64,000 nt of DNA from Neurospora crassa OR74A (Eukaryota > Ascomycota > Sordariomycetes > Sordariales > Sordariaceae), in NCBI RefSeq assembly GCF_000182925.2, contig NC_026502.1, positions 3,286,001 to 3,350,000 on the forward strand. The letters are read 5' to 3'. Below the pieces are notes generated by a model. That model was not told where the DNA came from, ran no database searches, and worked only from the letters and a program-made list of their open reading frames with translations. The position numbers and the translations under genes are program-made. Positions 23,143-34,860 of the stretch are shown here, one piece after another; positions within the stretch are counted from its first letter, which is position 1; each line of letters starts with the position of its first letter.

Positions 23143-26100
23143 AAAGAAATAATCGTTAAAGCCGCGCTAATTCTAAAGGAAAGAGCGAAGCTAAGTATAT
23201 AAGTATTACTATATACCTAGGAATTCAATAAATAGCCGTCTACCTTAAATAGACTCGCTAATTATTTAAGGGTTAACTTTAAAATTAATATATTAGCTCC
23301 TACTTAATACAATAACAAAACCTAAAATAAAATCCTTAAATAAATAAAGGATTCAATAATTAATAAATTATTAAACTACTTATAATATATTTAAAATAAA
23401 CGTTACTCGTTAAAAAAGGCCGTCTTAAAATTCTTCTAATAGCTTTTATAAGACGAACCACTTAATAAAAAACAATTCGAAAGACTTTTATTTAGGGACT
23501 TTAATAATACTAACTATAATAAATTAAGTAACATACTTAGTATAACAACTATAAGGAATACTCCCTAATTAATAATAAAAGAAATAAGGCTTACAATAGA
23601 GCTTCGAAAGCAAATATATAACTTTATTCGGTATTAAGCATCGGTATAACAATTAAAACGTATAAATAAAGGGAAGAAAATTCACAATAGTAATAAATCT
23701 ATACCTATTAATAGGAAAGCTAATTAATTACTACTAAACAATATTATACCCTCTAAGAATTTCACTACTTATACTATATATAAATAGAAAAATTAAAAGG
23801 TATTACTAATTAACGACGCACCTTCTAATAAATTAAAGCTAAAAGGAAACCTAAAATAGAAATTGCAACATCTAAAAACTTTAAAAGACAAATTAGAATA
23901 ACGAAAAACGACTTATCTATCGCTATAGAATAAAATTCTTATACTATAATTCTTAAATACGCTTAAAGGAGAATAGTTAACCCCCGAACGCTTTAAAACT
24001 ATACTTTATAACTTATATAATAGTTTAACTAAAGAGGAATAAGAAATATTTACTTATATCCTTTAAAACTATAAAATAACTCTTATTTAGGATTTTAATT
24101 ATATAAGAAAAATTAAACCCAACATTTTCCCTCCCCAAGAAATTAGGACTATCCTATATTCGGTATAGCAATACAAATCAATCCCTATACCGAAGGCTAA
24201 CTACCAAAAAGTTTATAAACTATTAAAGGATCGAATCCAACGAAGTACACTAGAAAATAACTATACCGCTTACCAGAATAATTAATTCTTAATATCTAAG
24301 AAAAATAGCAGCCTTCAACTAATTAATAATATTCAACGAATTAACGCTATTACTTTATATAATTCCAATATCCCTCCTAATTATAAAAAGTTTAATAAAA
24401 AATTTAAAGAATTTAAAATACTTTCCCTCCTTAACCTCTTTTCTAAATACAACCAAATCCCTCTTAACAAAAAGAGTAAGGATATAACTACCTTCCAGAA
24501 TATAATAAGAATAAAAAGGATAACTATACTACCCTAAGGAGGAACGAACTCTATTACTTAATTCTCCCGCGCAATAACTAAAGTATTATATAATCTAATC
24601 CCGACTATATACCGGCCCTACTTAAATAATATTTATATTAAATTAATTACTATAGATTATAACGGCCTAAAAGTTCGACCTAATATATATAAATATATTT
24701 TTAATTATTTAATTAATATTAATAAAGTCCTAGTTAATATCGAGCTTAGCGGTTACACTATTACAACCGAAAAATCCAAATAATATCAACCGGAAATTGA
24801 ACTCGTAGGATACCTCTATTTAAAAAATAATTAATAACCTTTACTTTACAAAATATCTAAAATCCTTTAATAGGAGGATTATAAATTTATTAAATAGAAA
24901 GGTAAAGAATTCTAATAATTAAAAACCTTCCTAGGGATTATTAAGTACTACTAAATTTAAATTAAGGATTTTACTACAATAGTTTAACCTTTATATATTC
25001 TACTTAAAAAAAATACAATATAATAATAGATTAAAAATAAATAATTTACTTTAGAATATTTATAATACAAAGTTCTTTCAACTCCTTATTTTATACCTAT
25101 TATTTATAATAATACCTATTATAGTAATATATTCCTTATAGTAGATATATTACTAATCGGTTAGGGAGCGGTTATTAAATAAATTGGATTAAATAGTAAA
25201 TACTACCCTTATTAATTCGAAAGTAGCATTTAGTTAGAAGCCGAAAAAAGATATAACGCTACTAAATAGGAACTTCAAAGGCTATTTTATACTTTAAAGC
25301 GGCTTAAACGCTATTTATTCGATATCTACTTTATTATTAAAATTAATACTCAAATTATAATATATTAATTAAATAGTATAGTGTTTAATATCCTAGTAGT
25401 AATAATTATACACTAGATTACTTGGATTCGACTATTCAACTTCGAAGTAAGATACATCCTAAGAAAAAAGAATATTATAGCCGACAGCCTTTCCTATATA
25501 CCTCCTTCAATAGTAAATTAATAGAATAAAGCTAATAAAAAGGATATTAACGACTATATAAATTAATAAATTTATATAATTAAATTCAATAGAATACTAA
25601 ACGAAGGGAAGAAAAACTAAGAACCTTTAAAAAATTATTAGACTTACTACTCTTAAAGGATTGCTAAATATTTCTAAACGCTAGAATTACCTTCCTACTT
25701 AACTACCAAATTAAAACAATAGCGCTAGAAGACCAAAGCCCTACAGTTCTTCTTCTATAAAGGAACTTTATAGTTGCGTCCTATAAATCCTAATCAACTA
25801 CTACGTAGACTAATAAATAACAATATTAATTGTAATATTATCTTCCATAAATATTATAATAAAATTAATTATAAGGGAAGAAAAACAATTTACTATTATA
25901 TTACTAACTTCTATTAGTAGAAGGGTATTTATTCCTATATAGAAAAATATATTAGGTCCTACCCAAACTATTAGAAATAAAATCCCAAACGGTTTATTAA
26001 TATTTTTTAATATACTAATTTATCGCTATAACCTTTCTATAAATAGATATTAAATATTTAATATATATTAGGGACGAACGGTAAAAGAATTAAAATTATT

Positions 26101-27301
26101 AAAGTACGGGATAACCTTATTAATTACATAGAAATAGACATCCTCCTTAAAGTAAACTCCAAATATATAGCTCGCTTTATTAAAATACAAATTATCTATC
26201 GATAGGGCCTACCCTTATTAATTATTATTAATAACAGTTCCGAATTCCGGAAAAATTGTAACAACCTACTAACAAAATTCAATATCCCTTTTATTAAGAT
26301 TTTACCCTATAATTCTAAAGTAAATAGAGTAAATAAATTTAGGTACTTCCCAATTATAATAGTACTTATAAAGTTTATTAGCAGTATAAGGACCAATTGG
26401 AAGCCTTAACTACTTTATATTTTATTTATAAACTGGATTATAGTTCGAAGGAACTATAGTTTTATTCCCTTCTACTTTAATTATAAATATAATTCTATTT
26501 TACTAATTAAATTTAACTTACCTTCTTAGAAAATTATATAATAGGGTAATATACGGGATAATAAATTATTTAAAGTCCGGTTTAATTTAATACTTACTAG
26601 AACCCGTTTATTCTAAGATAGTAACTACAAATTTAATTTTACGGCCAAACGAATCTCCGCTATAAAGTAGAAAGCTATAAAGTACTATAATATTATAAAT
26701 AAAGGAAAAATTAGACCTAATATTACAAAATTATAAGTAGGAGATTTGGTACTAATCTATAATTGTATTCAACGAATTAATATAAATTTAGTGAGAAAAT
26801 TAACCTACTACTAGCTTAAACTATTTTGGATTAGAAAGATTGCCTCCAAATATAAATACCTATTAAAAATATTCAATAGTATTAATATTACTACCTCCTA
26901 CCCAACTAAGAGGATTAAAAAGTATTTTTCATATAATAGTATATAGTTAGAACTAAATTGTAATATAACTAATTAGGATACACTTCCTTTACTATACCCA
27001 AAGGAAACTTTAGAGGAACCTATAATTAATAAAAATACTATTAGAAAAACTATAGATTATATAATTAATTAGAATACTATAAAGGATATACACCGGATAA
27101 TAGAATAGAATAATAGGAATTTTAAAATTATTTTACCTAGAGGGAAGCCTAAAGATTAAAAACCAATATATAAACTAAGGAGTAAGGAATTTTAATACTT
27201 TATATAATTAAAAACCACTACAAAATTAACTACTTCGATTTTTTATTATTTTATACGAAAGGAACCAAATAAATATTGTTATTCCTTTCAAAGGGAAGAG
27301 A
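23143..27301 (+). pseudogene. RT, RNase H and integrase remnant of the Gypsy element
   Basis: Plus-strand frame with TAA/TAG interruptions. Reverse transcriptase is at about 24,240-25,060: LLNLFSKYNQIPL, then LP(stop)GGTNSIT where LPQGGTNS is expected, and YLNNIYIK where the catalytic YLDD should be, both Asp converted to Asn. RNase H is at about 25,080-25,510, with QLEAEKRYNATK and DIYFIIKINTQIIIYQLN. Integrase is at about 25,870-26,800, beginning GRKTIYYYITNFY and RSYPNYQKQNPK, the zinc-binding region with its Cys changed to Tyr. The RT and integrase segments checked lie in the same frame. The order RT, RNase H, integrase is that of Ty3/Gypsy elements. Confidence 0.85.
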
Positions 27302-27401
27302 NNNNNNNNNNNNNNNNNNNNNNNNNNNNNNNNNNNNNNNNNNNNNNNNNNNNNNNNNNNNNNNNNNNNNNNNNNNNNNNNNNNNNNNNNNNNNNNNNNN
27401 N
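27302..27401. other. Assembly gap (100 N)
   Basis: A second run of exactly 100 N, just downstream of the integrase remnant, separating it from the extra 3' coding remnants. True size unknown. Confidence 0.99.
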
Positions 27402-28150
27402 AGCAAGGAACTAATTAGGGAGTAAGAATATATACTTTTTACTAAAGATTTAAATAATTAGTACTTTAAACTACTTATCCTATTGAATTATAAAATAAAT
27501 ATAGCAACTAAAAGGCTAACCACCTTTAGTATTAACTTAAACTAATTTCAATACTATATTAAGGGAAGCTATAATTTATTTAATTTAATTAAGAAACTAT
27601 ACTTTAGCCCTAAAACTGCTAAGTATTTATAAGAAAGCTTCCTAACGATTAGGGAATCCCTACAATAGTATAAAGTATAACGTTTAAAAAGGGTATTGTA
27701 TAGTATAAATTCTAAAATAAGAAATAGCTAATATTATACCCTCTATCGGCGTATAGGCTCCTTAAATAGCGTTTATAGGCAAAGCTCTAGGATTAATCTA
27801 CTACTAAATTCGCGAATAAAGATATTTATAAACCTTAGGACGGTCGTTATACTAAATTTAATAAAAGATAGTAAAAGGGTAAGCCGGAGGAGAAATATTA
27901 TTTTACTACACCTAAAGAATATTATTTTTATAAGTATTCTAATAAGTTACGGTTAATTAATTAGTAGTAATAGGAGGAAGAAATTACGTAGGATTTCCGT
28001 ATTATTAAGGCTAATTAGAGCCGTAAATAAACATCTTAATAATAAGGGTTTGAGGTAGGAGGAAGAAAGTTAATAGAAAAACGAAGAATTAATTAGAAAA
28101 AGAAAGAAAAAAGGAAGAAAACCAACCAAAGGAAGCAAGTTCTTATATCT
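27402..28150 (+). pseudogene. Unassigned coding remnant downstream of integrase
   Basis: Starting at the gap edge, a plus-strand frame stays readable for about 750 bases with only TAA/TAG interruptions, giving helical, Lys/Arg/Leu-rich sequence (for example YIKGSYNLFNLIKKLYFSP). It is in the same orientation as pol. It could be the C-terminal part of pol, the start of an extra ORF, or material joined through the gap. I do not recognise it. Confidence 0.4.
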
Positions 28151-28699
28151 AAACTATAGATTATTAATAACGCCTAATCTATTATTTATTATTCTAAGTA
28201 AAGGTAATTAATTAGTAAAAATTCACTATATTAAATAACTATTAAAATTACTACTACTGCTAGAAAAAGAAGAAATAAAAGATTACTATTACCTTTAAAC
28301 CTTTATAGTTTGCCGCCTAAATAATAGTTTTAAAAGAAGAAATAAATTTACTATATAGAAGGTAAATACTACGAGGCTAGGTACTATATTATAAGCTAGG
28401 CTAGTAGTAGCCTCGAAAAAATACTTTTAAAGGTTAAGCAAGCTAATTAAATAATTTATAAAATATTTATATAATACCCTTTCCCCCCCGCCTCCTTCCT
28501 TCTTTTTCCTTCCTTTCCTAATATAATAATATTAAGAAGCCTAAGACTTCTAAACACTCTCTTCTCTATTATAATAATTTTAATCTAATGTAACTTATAT
28601 CCTTCACTCCTCCCTTAAATTCAATTTAATACAATTTAAATATTAATTTAACCCTTCCTTCCTACTAAATATAAATTAAATACCTATTTAAAATATTAT

Positions 28700-31456
28700 A
28701 TTATTATTATATCTTCTAATAACCGTACTTCTTCTAACAATAAGGCTAAGGCTACTTCCAATAGTAATAATATAGTTAGATCTACCAAAGCTAAGGGCAA
28801 AAGGCTTAAAACTACTTTAAACTAGAGTAATATAATTAAATCTAATAACACTAATAATAAGCAACTTTAATAGCCTATTGTTATTCGTAGTATTTAATTC
28901 TTATACGGCTATAGTAAAGTACCAATCGCCAACTACCTTAATAGTTTAGCAACTACGCTATTATTAAACTTTTAGTAGAAGTGGACTAAAGAAGCTATTA
29001 AATTTACGCTTAGTTAGCTGCTTATTAATCGAATAAATCGACCTAATATAAATAAAACGCTTAAGCCGATATTAATAGTATATTAAAGCTTTACTAATTA
29101 GTATATGTAAAATTATTAGGGATCTTTTCTTAATTTATTGCAAAGGATTAAAGTATAGTTACGCATTACAAAAATAAATTAGCTACGTAATTGGATCCTA
29201 AAATATAAGAATAAGCTACTATATTGTAAAGTATACTTTAGCCCCCTTCGAGACTTAAGTTTAAAGAACGGATATATACCTCTAAAGTATTTTGAATTAA
29301 GTAGGATTTAATTAGACTAGTAATACAATTTAAAAATACCTTATAACGAATTAGAATTTAATAAACTGTTCGATAGGCTCTTCTATTATAGACTACAGCC
29401 TAATTAGGTAGGCGCCTTCCTACTTAATAAGAAAGGTTTTTATAATTGGAAACGAATTACAATACGCCTAGCCGACCTTTAGTATAGTATTGATAAGTAT
29501 ACCTATACCTATATTAATAATCTAGTTGCCCTACTTTTGTAGGTGACTAGAAAAGGGGCAAGAATGATTTTTGTGTTGAATAAGTATACTCAATTCAATA
29601 GTAGGATTTTGAAGTTTATAAGTAATTTAAATAATATTATATTACTTATAAAAGATAAAAGGTTTTAGGTAATCCTTCTCTACTTTAAAAATTACTATTT
29701 TACTATAACTATCTTTAATTAGTTGGTAGGCTAATGGGACTACTATGATTCTGATTTTAAAAACGATATATTAAAAAATATAAAGACGGCCTTAATTTCG
29801 TTGTCTTAGAAATTTAGTATTTGGGGAATATTAAAATTAGACTTAAGCCTTATTATTTAATAAGTCGAATTTATTACCCAAGCCTCTAATTAAATTTATA
29901 AATTAATAGTAATAGAAGTTATAAGAATAAAATTAGTAGAATATAATCCAAACTTCTAAATATTAAAATTAAAGATTTAGTAATAGAATATAATATAGAA
30001 ATATTATACGGTATTTAATTAGGAATAGAAAGAAAATGTTATAGTACGGCAATACTAAAGAATAATCTATAATATTTTACGAATAAAGCAATAGCACCCT
30101 AATAGTCCACCTTATAAGCCTAAGCTTAAAGTATTATATATAGTCGACTAAAGATTAAATAGTTTTTTATCCTAATAAAGTAAATATATATACGGTATTG
30201 AAGGAAAGCCTTAGCGTCTTATATAGCTAAGGAATTATATTACTTAGAATATTAACGGCCGTATATAAGGATTAGAAGGTATAGAGATCCTCTCTCGGTA
30301 CTAGCCATATAATAGCCCCAATACCCTTATCGACCTTCCTCTATTCTAATATATATCTATAAAACCCGTTAAAAGAAATAATAAAAACGATTCTTCGTCT
30401 TCTAATTCTTTATCGTCCACATCTTCCTCTCCTACTTCTATAATAAAACGAAGAGAGGTTAGAAAATTAACCTCTTCCTCCAATAATATTTATTTACCTC
30501 CGCCTATAAATTCTTCTATACAATTAATTTTAATTCCGCCTTAATAAATTATAATTTATTCGTAAAGCTCTAAAATAATAAATTAACCGTCTTCTACTCT
30601 AACTTCGTCTCGTCTAGTAGTATTATTACCCTTAAATCCTCAATTAACTAGGAGACGGAGTACCTCTATTTAATTAACTATTAATAATAATATACGCTAT
30701 AGTTTAACGCCAACTATATCTAACCCTTTTAGAGGAACTAACGCTCTTTCTCTCAATACTCTAATAAATTGAATATAATTACAAACTCTTCTACTATTTA
30801 GGAATATAGGAACTCTCAAACTATTATTAAAAGACAAAACTCTATTGGTATTAAAAAGTATTAATTTACTAGGTAGTTTAGGATTACCTATAAATTTAGT
30901 ATAAATATTTATTTAAGTAAAGCGGATTAATTAATTATTAATCCCCTTAAATTTTAAGAGGCTGTCGAACCCGTTTACCCCTCCCTATTCCTCTTAATAT
31001 AAATATATACTATTGAATCCTATACCTATTTTATAATAAGGATTATCTCTAATAATCGAATTTAAGAATTTCTATTCTATAAGAGAGATACCTATTATAG
31101 GCCGAAGCTTAACACCTAATAAAATAGCTATAGATGTACTACTTAATTTTAACTCTTATAAGTTTATAGTAAACTTATTGGTCCATCCTATTCGCCGTAC
31201 GGAGTATAAACTAAATAGCCTTCCTAGCTATAATCCGAATAACCCTACCTAAATTCTAATAAAATTTGAAGAAAGGTTTAATCTAAATATTTGTTCAAAA
31301 CTACGAGGACTTTTAACGCTTATCGGAATAACCTAGAATAATATTATTAGAGATACAAATAATTGTCTCTTTACTCAAAGTATTAAGGAAAAGAATTTAA
31401 TTTATAAAGGTAAGAGGAGGTATAGAAGGAATAGAAATAATAGAGGGGAATGCTAA
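28700..31456 (+). pseudogene. Large extra ORF remnant (about 915 codons) of unknown function
   Basis: One frame runs from about 28,700 to a stop at 31,454-31,456 without needing a frameshift. I checked phase at 28,712, 29,522 and 31,454. The in-frame stops are almost all TAA or TAG, as expected if Gln and Trp codons were hit by RIP. It starts with a Ser/Asn/Lys-rich segment, then a folded-looking region (for example VTRKGARMIFVLNKYTQFNS near 29,550-29,605), then a Ser/Pro-rich segment near 30,390-30,620 and an Arg-rich end. It lies between integrase and the 3' LTR, where most fungal Gypsy elements have no gene. I do not recognise a domain. Confidence 0.6.
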
Positions 31457-31478
31457 TTATATATATATATATATATAA
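31457..31478. repeat. AT dinucleotide run
   Basis: A short alternating AT tract directly after the stop of the large extra ORF remnant and before the polypurine tract. Confidence 0.7.
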
Positions 31479-31512
31479 TAATAAATCTACTTAGGGGATT
31501 TGTCGTAAATTT

Positions 31513-31524
31513 AAAGGGAAGATT
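31513..31524 (+). other. Probable polypurine tract
   Basis: AAAGGGAAGATT lies immediately upstream of the 3' LTR, the expected place for the plus-strand primer of reverse transcription. The opposite primer-binding site next to the 5' LTR is too mutated to match to a tRNA. Confidence 0.55.
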
Positions 31525-32211
31525 TGATTTGGGGTGGTATACGAGAATATATACGTTGATTTTCTACGGTAATTTTTCTTTTTTTTCGAATTTTTAGTAA
31601 GAATATTAAATTAGAAGATGTACTTTCTAGATTAAATAAATCTAAATAATTAGTATAAACGAAAAATAAAGAATAAAGGGCTAACTTAATAAGATAATGG
31701 ACTAGAAGAGGTAGAAAAATAAGGATAATAAAAGGAAAGAAAAGGAAGGGGAAGATATCGAACTTTAGAAAACAAAATAGTAGATTATTACGATATTCAA
31801 TTTATTACTATATTAAATAATTAGTCTTTTAATTTTAGTTTTTAGTAGAAAAAGAATAATTTGCTTTTAGTAATCTCTAATTATCTGCCTCTATTTGCCT
31901 ATTGTATTGAATAATCATTTATCCCTCTCGAGGGAATATCTACTCGTTTTTCTATTTACCTCTAGGAAGAGGATACTAAAAGATTTAATAATTATCCTTA
32001 CTTTCCACCGAAAACTGAACATTAAACTATATAATAAGATGCGTGACGCTAGTAAACCGTATCTAGCTTAATGCCTCCCATCTCGACCTTCCAAGAAAGG
32101 CTTGGAAATCACTTACTACCTAGCTCTACCTAATCAGACATCCAAGAACTACGGTCCTTATGATGGTTGTAGTGGTGTTGGTGTTGTTGTTGTGGTCTTC
32201 TCGCCATTTCA
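31525..32211 (+). repeat. 3' long terminal repeat (687 bp)
   Basis: Same length as the 5' LTR and colinear with no indel. Here the inner (left) end is the more mutated and the outer (right) end keeps its C and G residues, the mirror image of the 5' LTR. Confidence 0.9.
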
Positions 32212-32215
32212 TTAG
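32212..32215. repeat. Right copy of target-site duplication (TTAG)
   Basis: TTAG directly after the right LTR, matching 17498-17501. Confidence 0.65.
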
Positions 32216-32329
32216 CCGGTTGAAATCTATACCAATATTGTAATAGTCTTTCTAAGTAGTACTTAGCTACTTTAAAATATTTTTTAAAATAGGGAGTTAA
32301 TTAGAAATATACCCCCTCCCCCCTTAAAG

Positions 32330-33325
32330 AGGAAGCGTATACCTAAGAAGGCGAAGAAGCTAGTTAAATTAAGAAAGAGGATTGAGTAAACTAATACTAT
32401 AAATAAAATAGTAATACAATAATTCCTCGATTGTAAGAATAATAAGCTCTTTAATTTGATGTAGCTAAAAGACTTCACCCAAGCTTAGGAGTAGGTAAAA
32501 TTATTAGCCGTAGAATAATAGTCTTAATATAAATAGATTTAGAAATATATTAAGATTAAGTTTATAACCGAATAATAGTGGTATTGTTATTAATAAGAAG
32601 CTTTTTCGATATTTAGTACTTCAATTAATCTAAATACTAGACTGCCTAAAATATTTACGTAAAACTAAGAGGCTTTTCGGAAATAGAAGAATATTAAGAG
32701 TTATTCGGTTGATTAGTTAATAAAGTAATTACTTAGTGATATAAACATTTACTCTTAAGTATTCTTTAAAACGAAGGCGTCGGGTCGAAGTATTATAGAA
32801 GCAGGTGAATTGCAGGTAAATAAACTATTTAATAATAACGTTAGTCTTAAAGGTAATAAAAGTAACGGCGGTAGCGAAGCGTGTTTATCTAACGATAATA
32901 ATAGGGGGGAGGGTAACAATAACGAGGTTGAAGAGCTTGCCCTGCTATTGAATAAGAAGTTTATTAAAGTGTAATAATATAGGAAGGATATTGATCCTAA
33001 TTAAACCCCGCTACTAAATAGTAAAATTCCCTTTATCGAAGTAGGATTTAGTAATATTATTTGTAAGAAGAAGGGTAGTAAAATCGAATTACTTGGTATA
33101 TCGATAAAGAAAGTAGCTACCTTATTGTAAGCTCCTAAGCTGGCCGGATTTAACGATGTAGCGTTCGCCGTTGAGAGTCTATAGCGCGAATTCTTTAAAT
33201 TAGAAAAGGAGGAAATAATAAATTATATTAATTATATTGTAAACTACCCTCTCTTTGCTAGTACGTAGTTGAAATTGAGTAAGAAAATGAAGGAAGGGTA
33301 TATTAACCGTTGGAAGGATTAAGTA
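32330..33325 (+). pseudogene. Plus-strand coding remnant, possible second ORF of the Harbinger element
   Basis: A plus-strand reading frame rich in Lys and Glu runs from just right of the LTR element to about 33,325 with TAA/TAG interruptions. Segments such as NNEVEELALLLNKKF near 32,910 and APKLAGFNDVAFAVESL near 33,135 look like real protein. It is convergent with the transposase remnant. PIF/Harbinger elements usually carry a second Myb/SANT-type ORF, and this may be it, but I cannot see a clear Myb motif. Mutation is milder here than inside the LTR element. Confidence 0.4.
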
Positions 33326-33661
33326 AAATAGAGTAGAGTAGAGTATGTAGATTGAGGGGGGTAGGGAGGGGAGTAGTAGTTAGTAGTATAATAATTTACT
33401 AAATTATAGTAAATATATGGATTTACTATACTAAACTCCCTATACTATTAAAATTATTAAATTTGCTATATTGTATAGATTTACTAGATTTACCAAATTT
33501 TAATTCAAAATCATTAATTTTATAAAATAATCTAATCTTTTTAAAAATATAGTAAATAATTATATATAAACTAGTAATTTAAAACTTCCCCTCCCTACCC
33601 TATACTATTCTACTATACTCTACTATATTCTACTCTACTCTACTCTATATACTATAGATTA
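33317..33661. mobile_element. Inverted-repeat, MITE-like element
   Basis: Two imperfect inverted arms of about 55-80 bases. The left arm (33321-33375) has repeated AGAGT units, then GGTAGGGAGGGG. The right arm (33582-33660) is its complement, CCCCTCCCTACCC followed by CTACT repeats. The interior is AT-rich and itself partly palindromic. GATTA occurs at both outer edges (33317-33321 and 33657-33661), so a TTA or GATTA target duplication is possible. No coding content. Confidence 0.5.
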
Positions 33662-33699
33662 CTTTGTATCCCTTTTTTTTTTTAAATACAATTGCTAGC

Positions 33700-34860
33700 T
33701 CCTCTATATTAATACCGATACGCGCTATTTAATATAATTAGAGTATTAATTCCTTATAATACTTCGCGCCCTCGATTTTACTAGCCTTATCAATTGCTTC
33801 TATCTTACAGTCAATTAGTAGGGTTACTTTATATACTTTAGTATAAAGTTATATAACGCTATTACCGTATATACAACCCGTCGTTAATTATTAAGACTAT
33901 ATTTAAATAGCGCTACCCTTACAATCTTCTACCGCCTTTTTAAATAATTAAAGATATACTCTATAATAATTCGAATACGAGAGTAATGTAAATTATATAG
34001 TTCTTTAGCGTTTTTTAGTTGTAGATCTATATTCCTTTAGTTTTAAAGATAGTATTTAATATTTAAAAAAGGAATTACGATACCTTACCTTACGTTAAAC
34101 CCCGTATTGGTAATGTAATATCGACTACGAGGGATATAAAATAAATATAAGAAAGTTTGAATATATAATGAGGTATTATTCGTTAACCCCTTAATACCCG
34201 CTAATACGTATATAAAGGAGTAGTTGAACTTTATAGTAACGAATACGTTTTAAATTATTTATCCCTTATAGTTATACTAGCGAATTTAATCCTCCTTCTT
34301 TATATACGTAGTAATATAAGTACTATTAATAGTACCGATACAACTATTAAAGGTATTAAAATTAGGATCCAATTCGATACTGGGTTCTAGAAAATTATTT
34401 GTTAGCAATATAATATATATTGAATATAAATATTTATACGCTAATAATAGATTATTTATAATTTTTAATATTAAGTTCTAATTGATTTAGAATTTGTATG
34501 ATATAGTTCTTTAGTCCTTATAGTAGGTTAAAATATATAAAAAGACTATTAACTTCTAATATACTATTTAGTATTAATTAAGCACTAAACTAGTATTCTC
34601 TTAAAGCTATTTCAATAGGGTATTAAAAGTAGGTCGGTTTATTCTAAAGAGCTGCTTAAATTATACTAACGAACCGTAATAGATCTTATTAATTAATTTT
34701 CTAGTATAGTCTAAGCTATAGTATATAGTTTCTAGCTCCTTCTTCAGTTTATTTCGAAGGATAATGTAGATGGCGGTCGCTGCTATAAAGGCGAAGGTAG
34801 TTCGATTACGACCTTCTGAATCTATACCGACCGATATCGAAAAATAGAAATATATAGCGG
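33700..34860 (-). pseudogene. PIF/Harbinger transposase remnant (DDE_Tnp_4 type)
   Basis: On the minus strand the translation, interrupted by TAA/TAG and perhaps one frameshift near 34,860, follows a Harbinger transposase. It reads an N-terminal helical part (RPTFNTLLK near 34,620), then FNSCIGTINSTYI near 34,310-34,350 where CIGAIDGTHI is usual, then FIYVLAGIKGLTNNTS, then YYITNTGFNV near 34,100, and IIEYIFNYLKRR near 33,950 where ERAFGVLKRR is usual. The two catalytic Asp positions read as Asn and the final Glu is kept. It is a dead DNA transposon next to the LTR element. Terminal inverted repeats were not found. Confidence 0.75.

Larger units (their letters stand above)
17502..32211 (+). 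mobile_element. Degenerate giant Ty3/Gypsy LTR retrotransposon
   Basis: The element is delimited by two 687 bp LTRs (17502-18188 and 31525-32211). Both begin TGATTTGGGG and end in A or CA after CTATTT/CCATTT. TTAG directly precedes the left LTR (17498-17501) and directly follows the right LTR (32212-32215), which fits a target-site duplication. A purine-rich tract (AAAGGGAAGATT, 31513-31524) abuts the right LTR, as a polypurine tract should. Internal remnants on the plus strand read gag, protease, RT, RNase H and integrase in Gypsy order, then two further coding remnants. The visible length is 14.7 kb including two 100-N gaps of unknown true size, well above the usual 5-8 kb for fungal Gypsy elements. 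All frames are broken by RIP, so it is inactive. Confidence 0.88.

Noticed and set aside
32284-32478. Minus-strand open frame in the RIP block, and similar ones at 17,455 and 22,201
   Set aside because: Chance frames in AT-rich DNA, made of Ile, Leu, Phe and Lys; the plus-strand relics explain the same DNA better.
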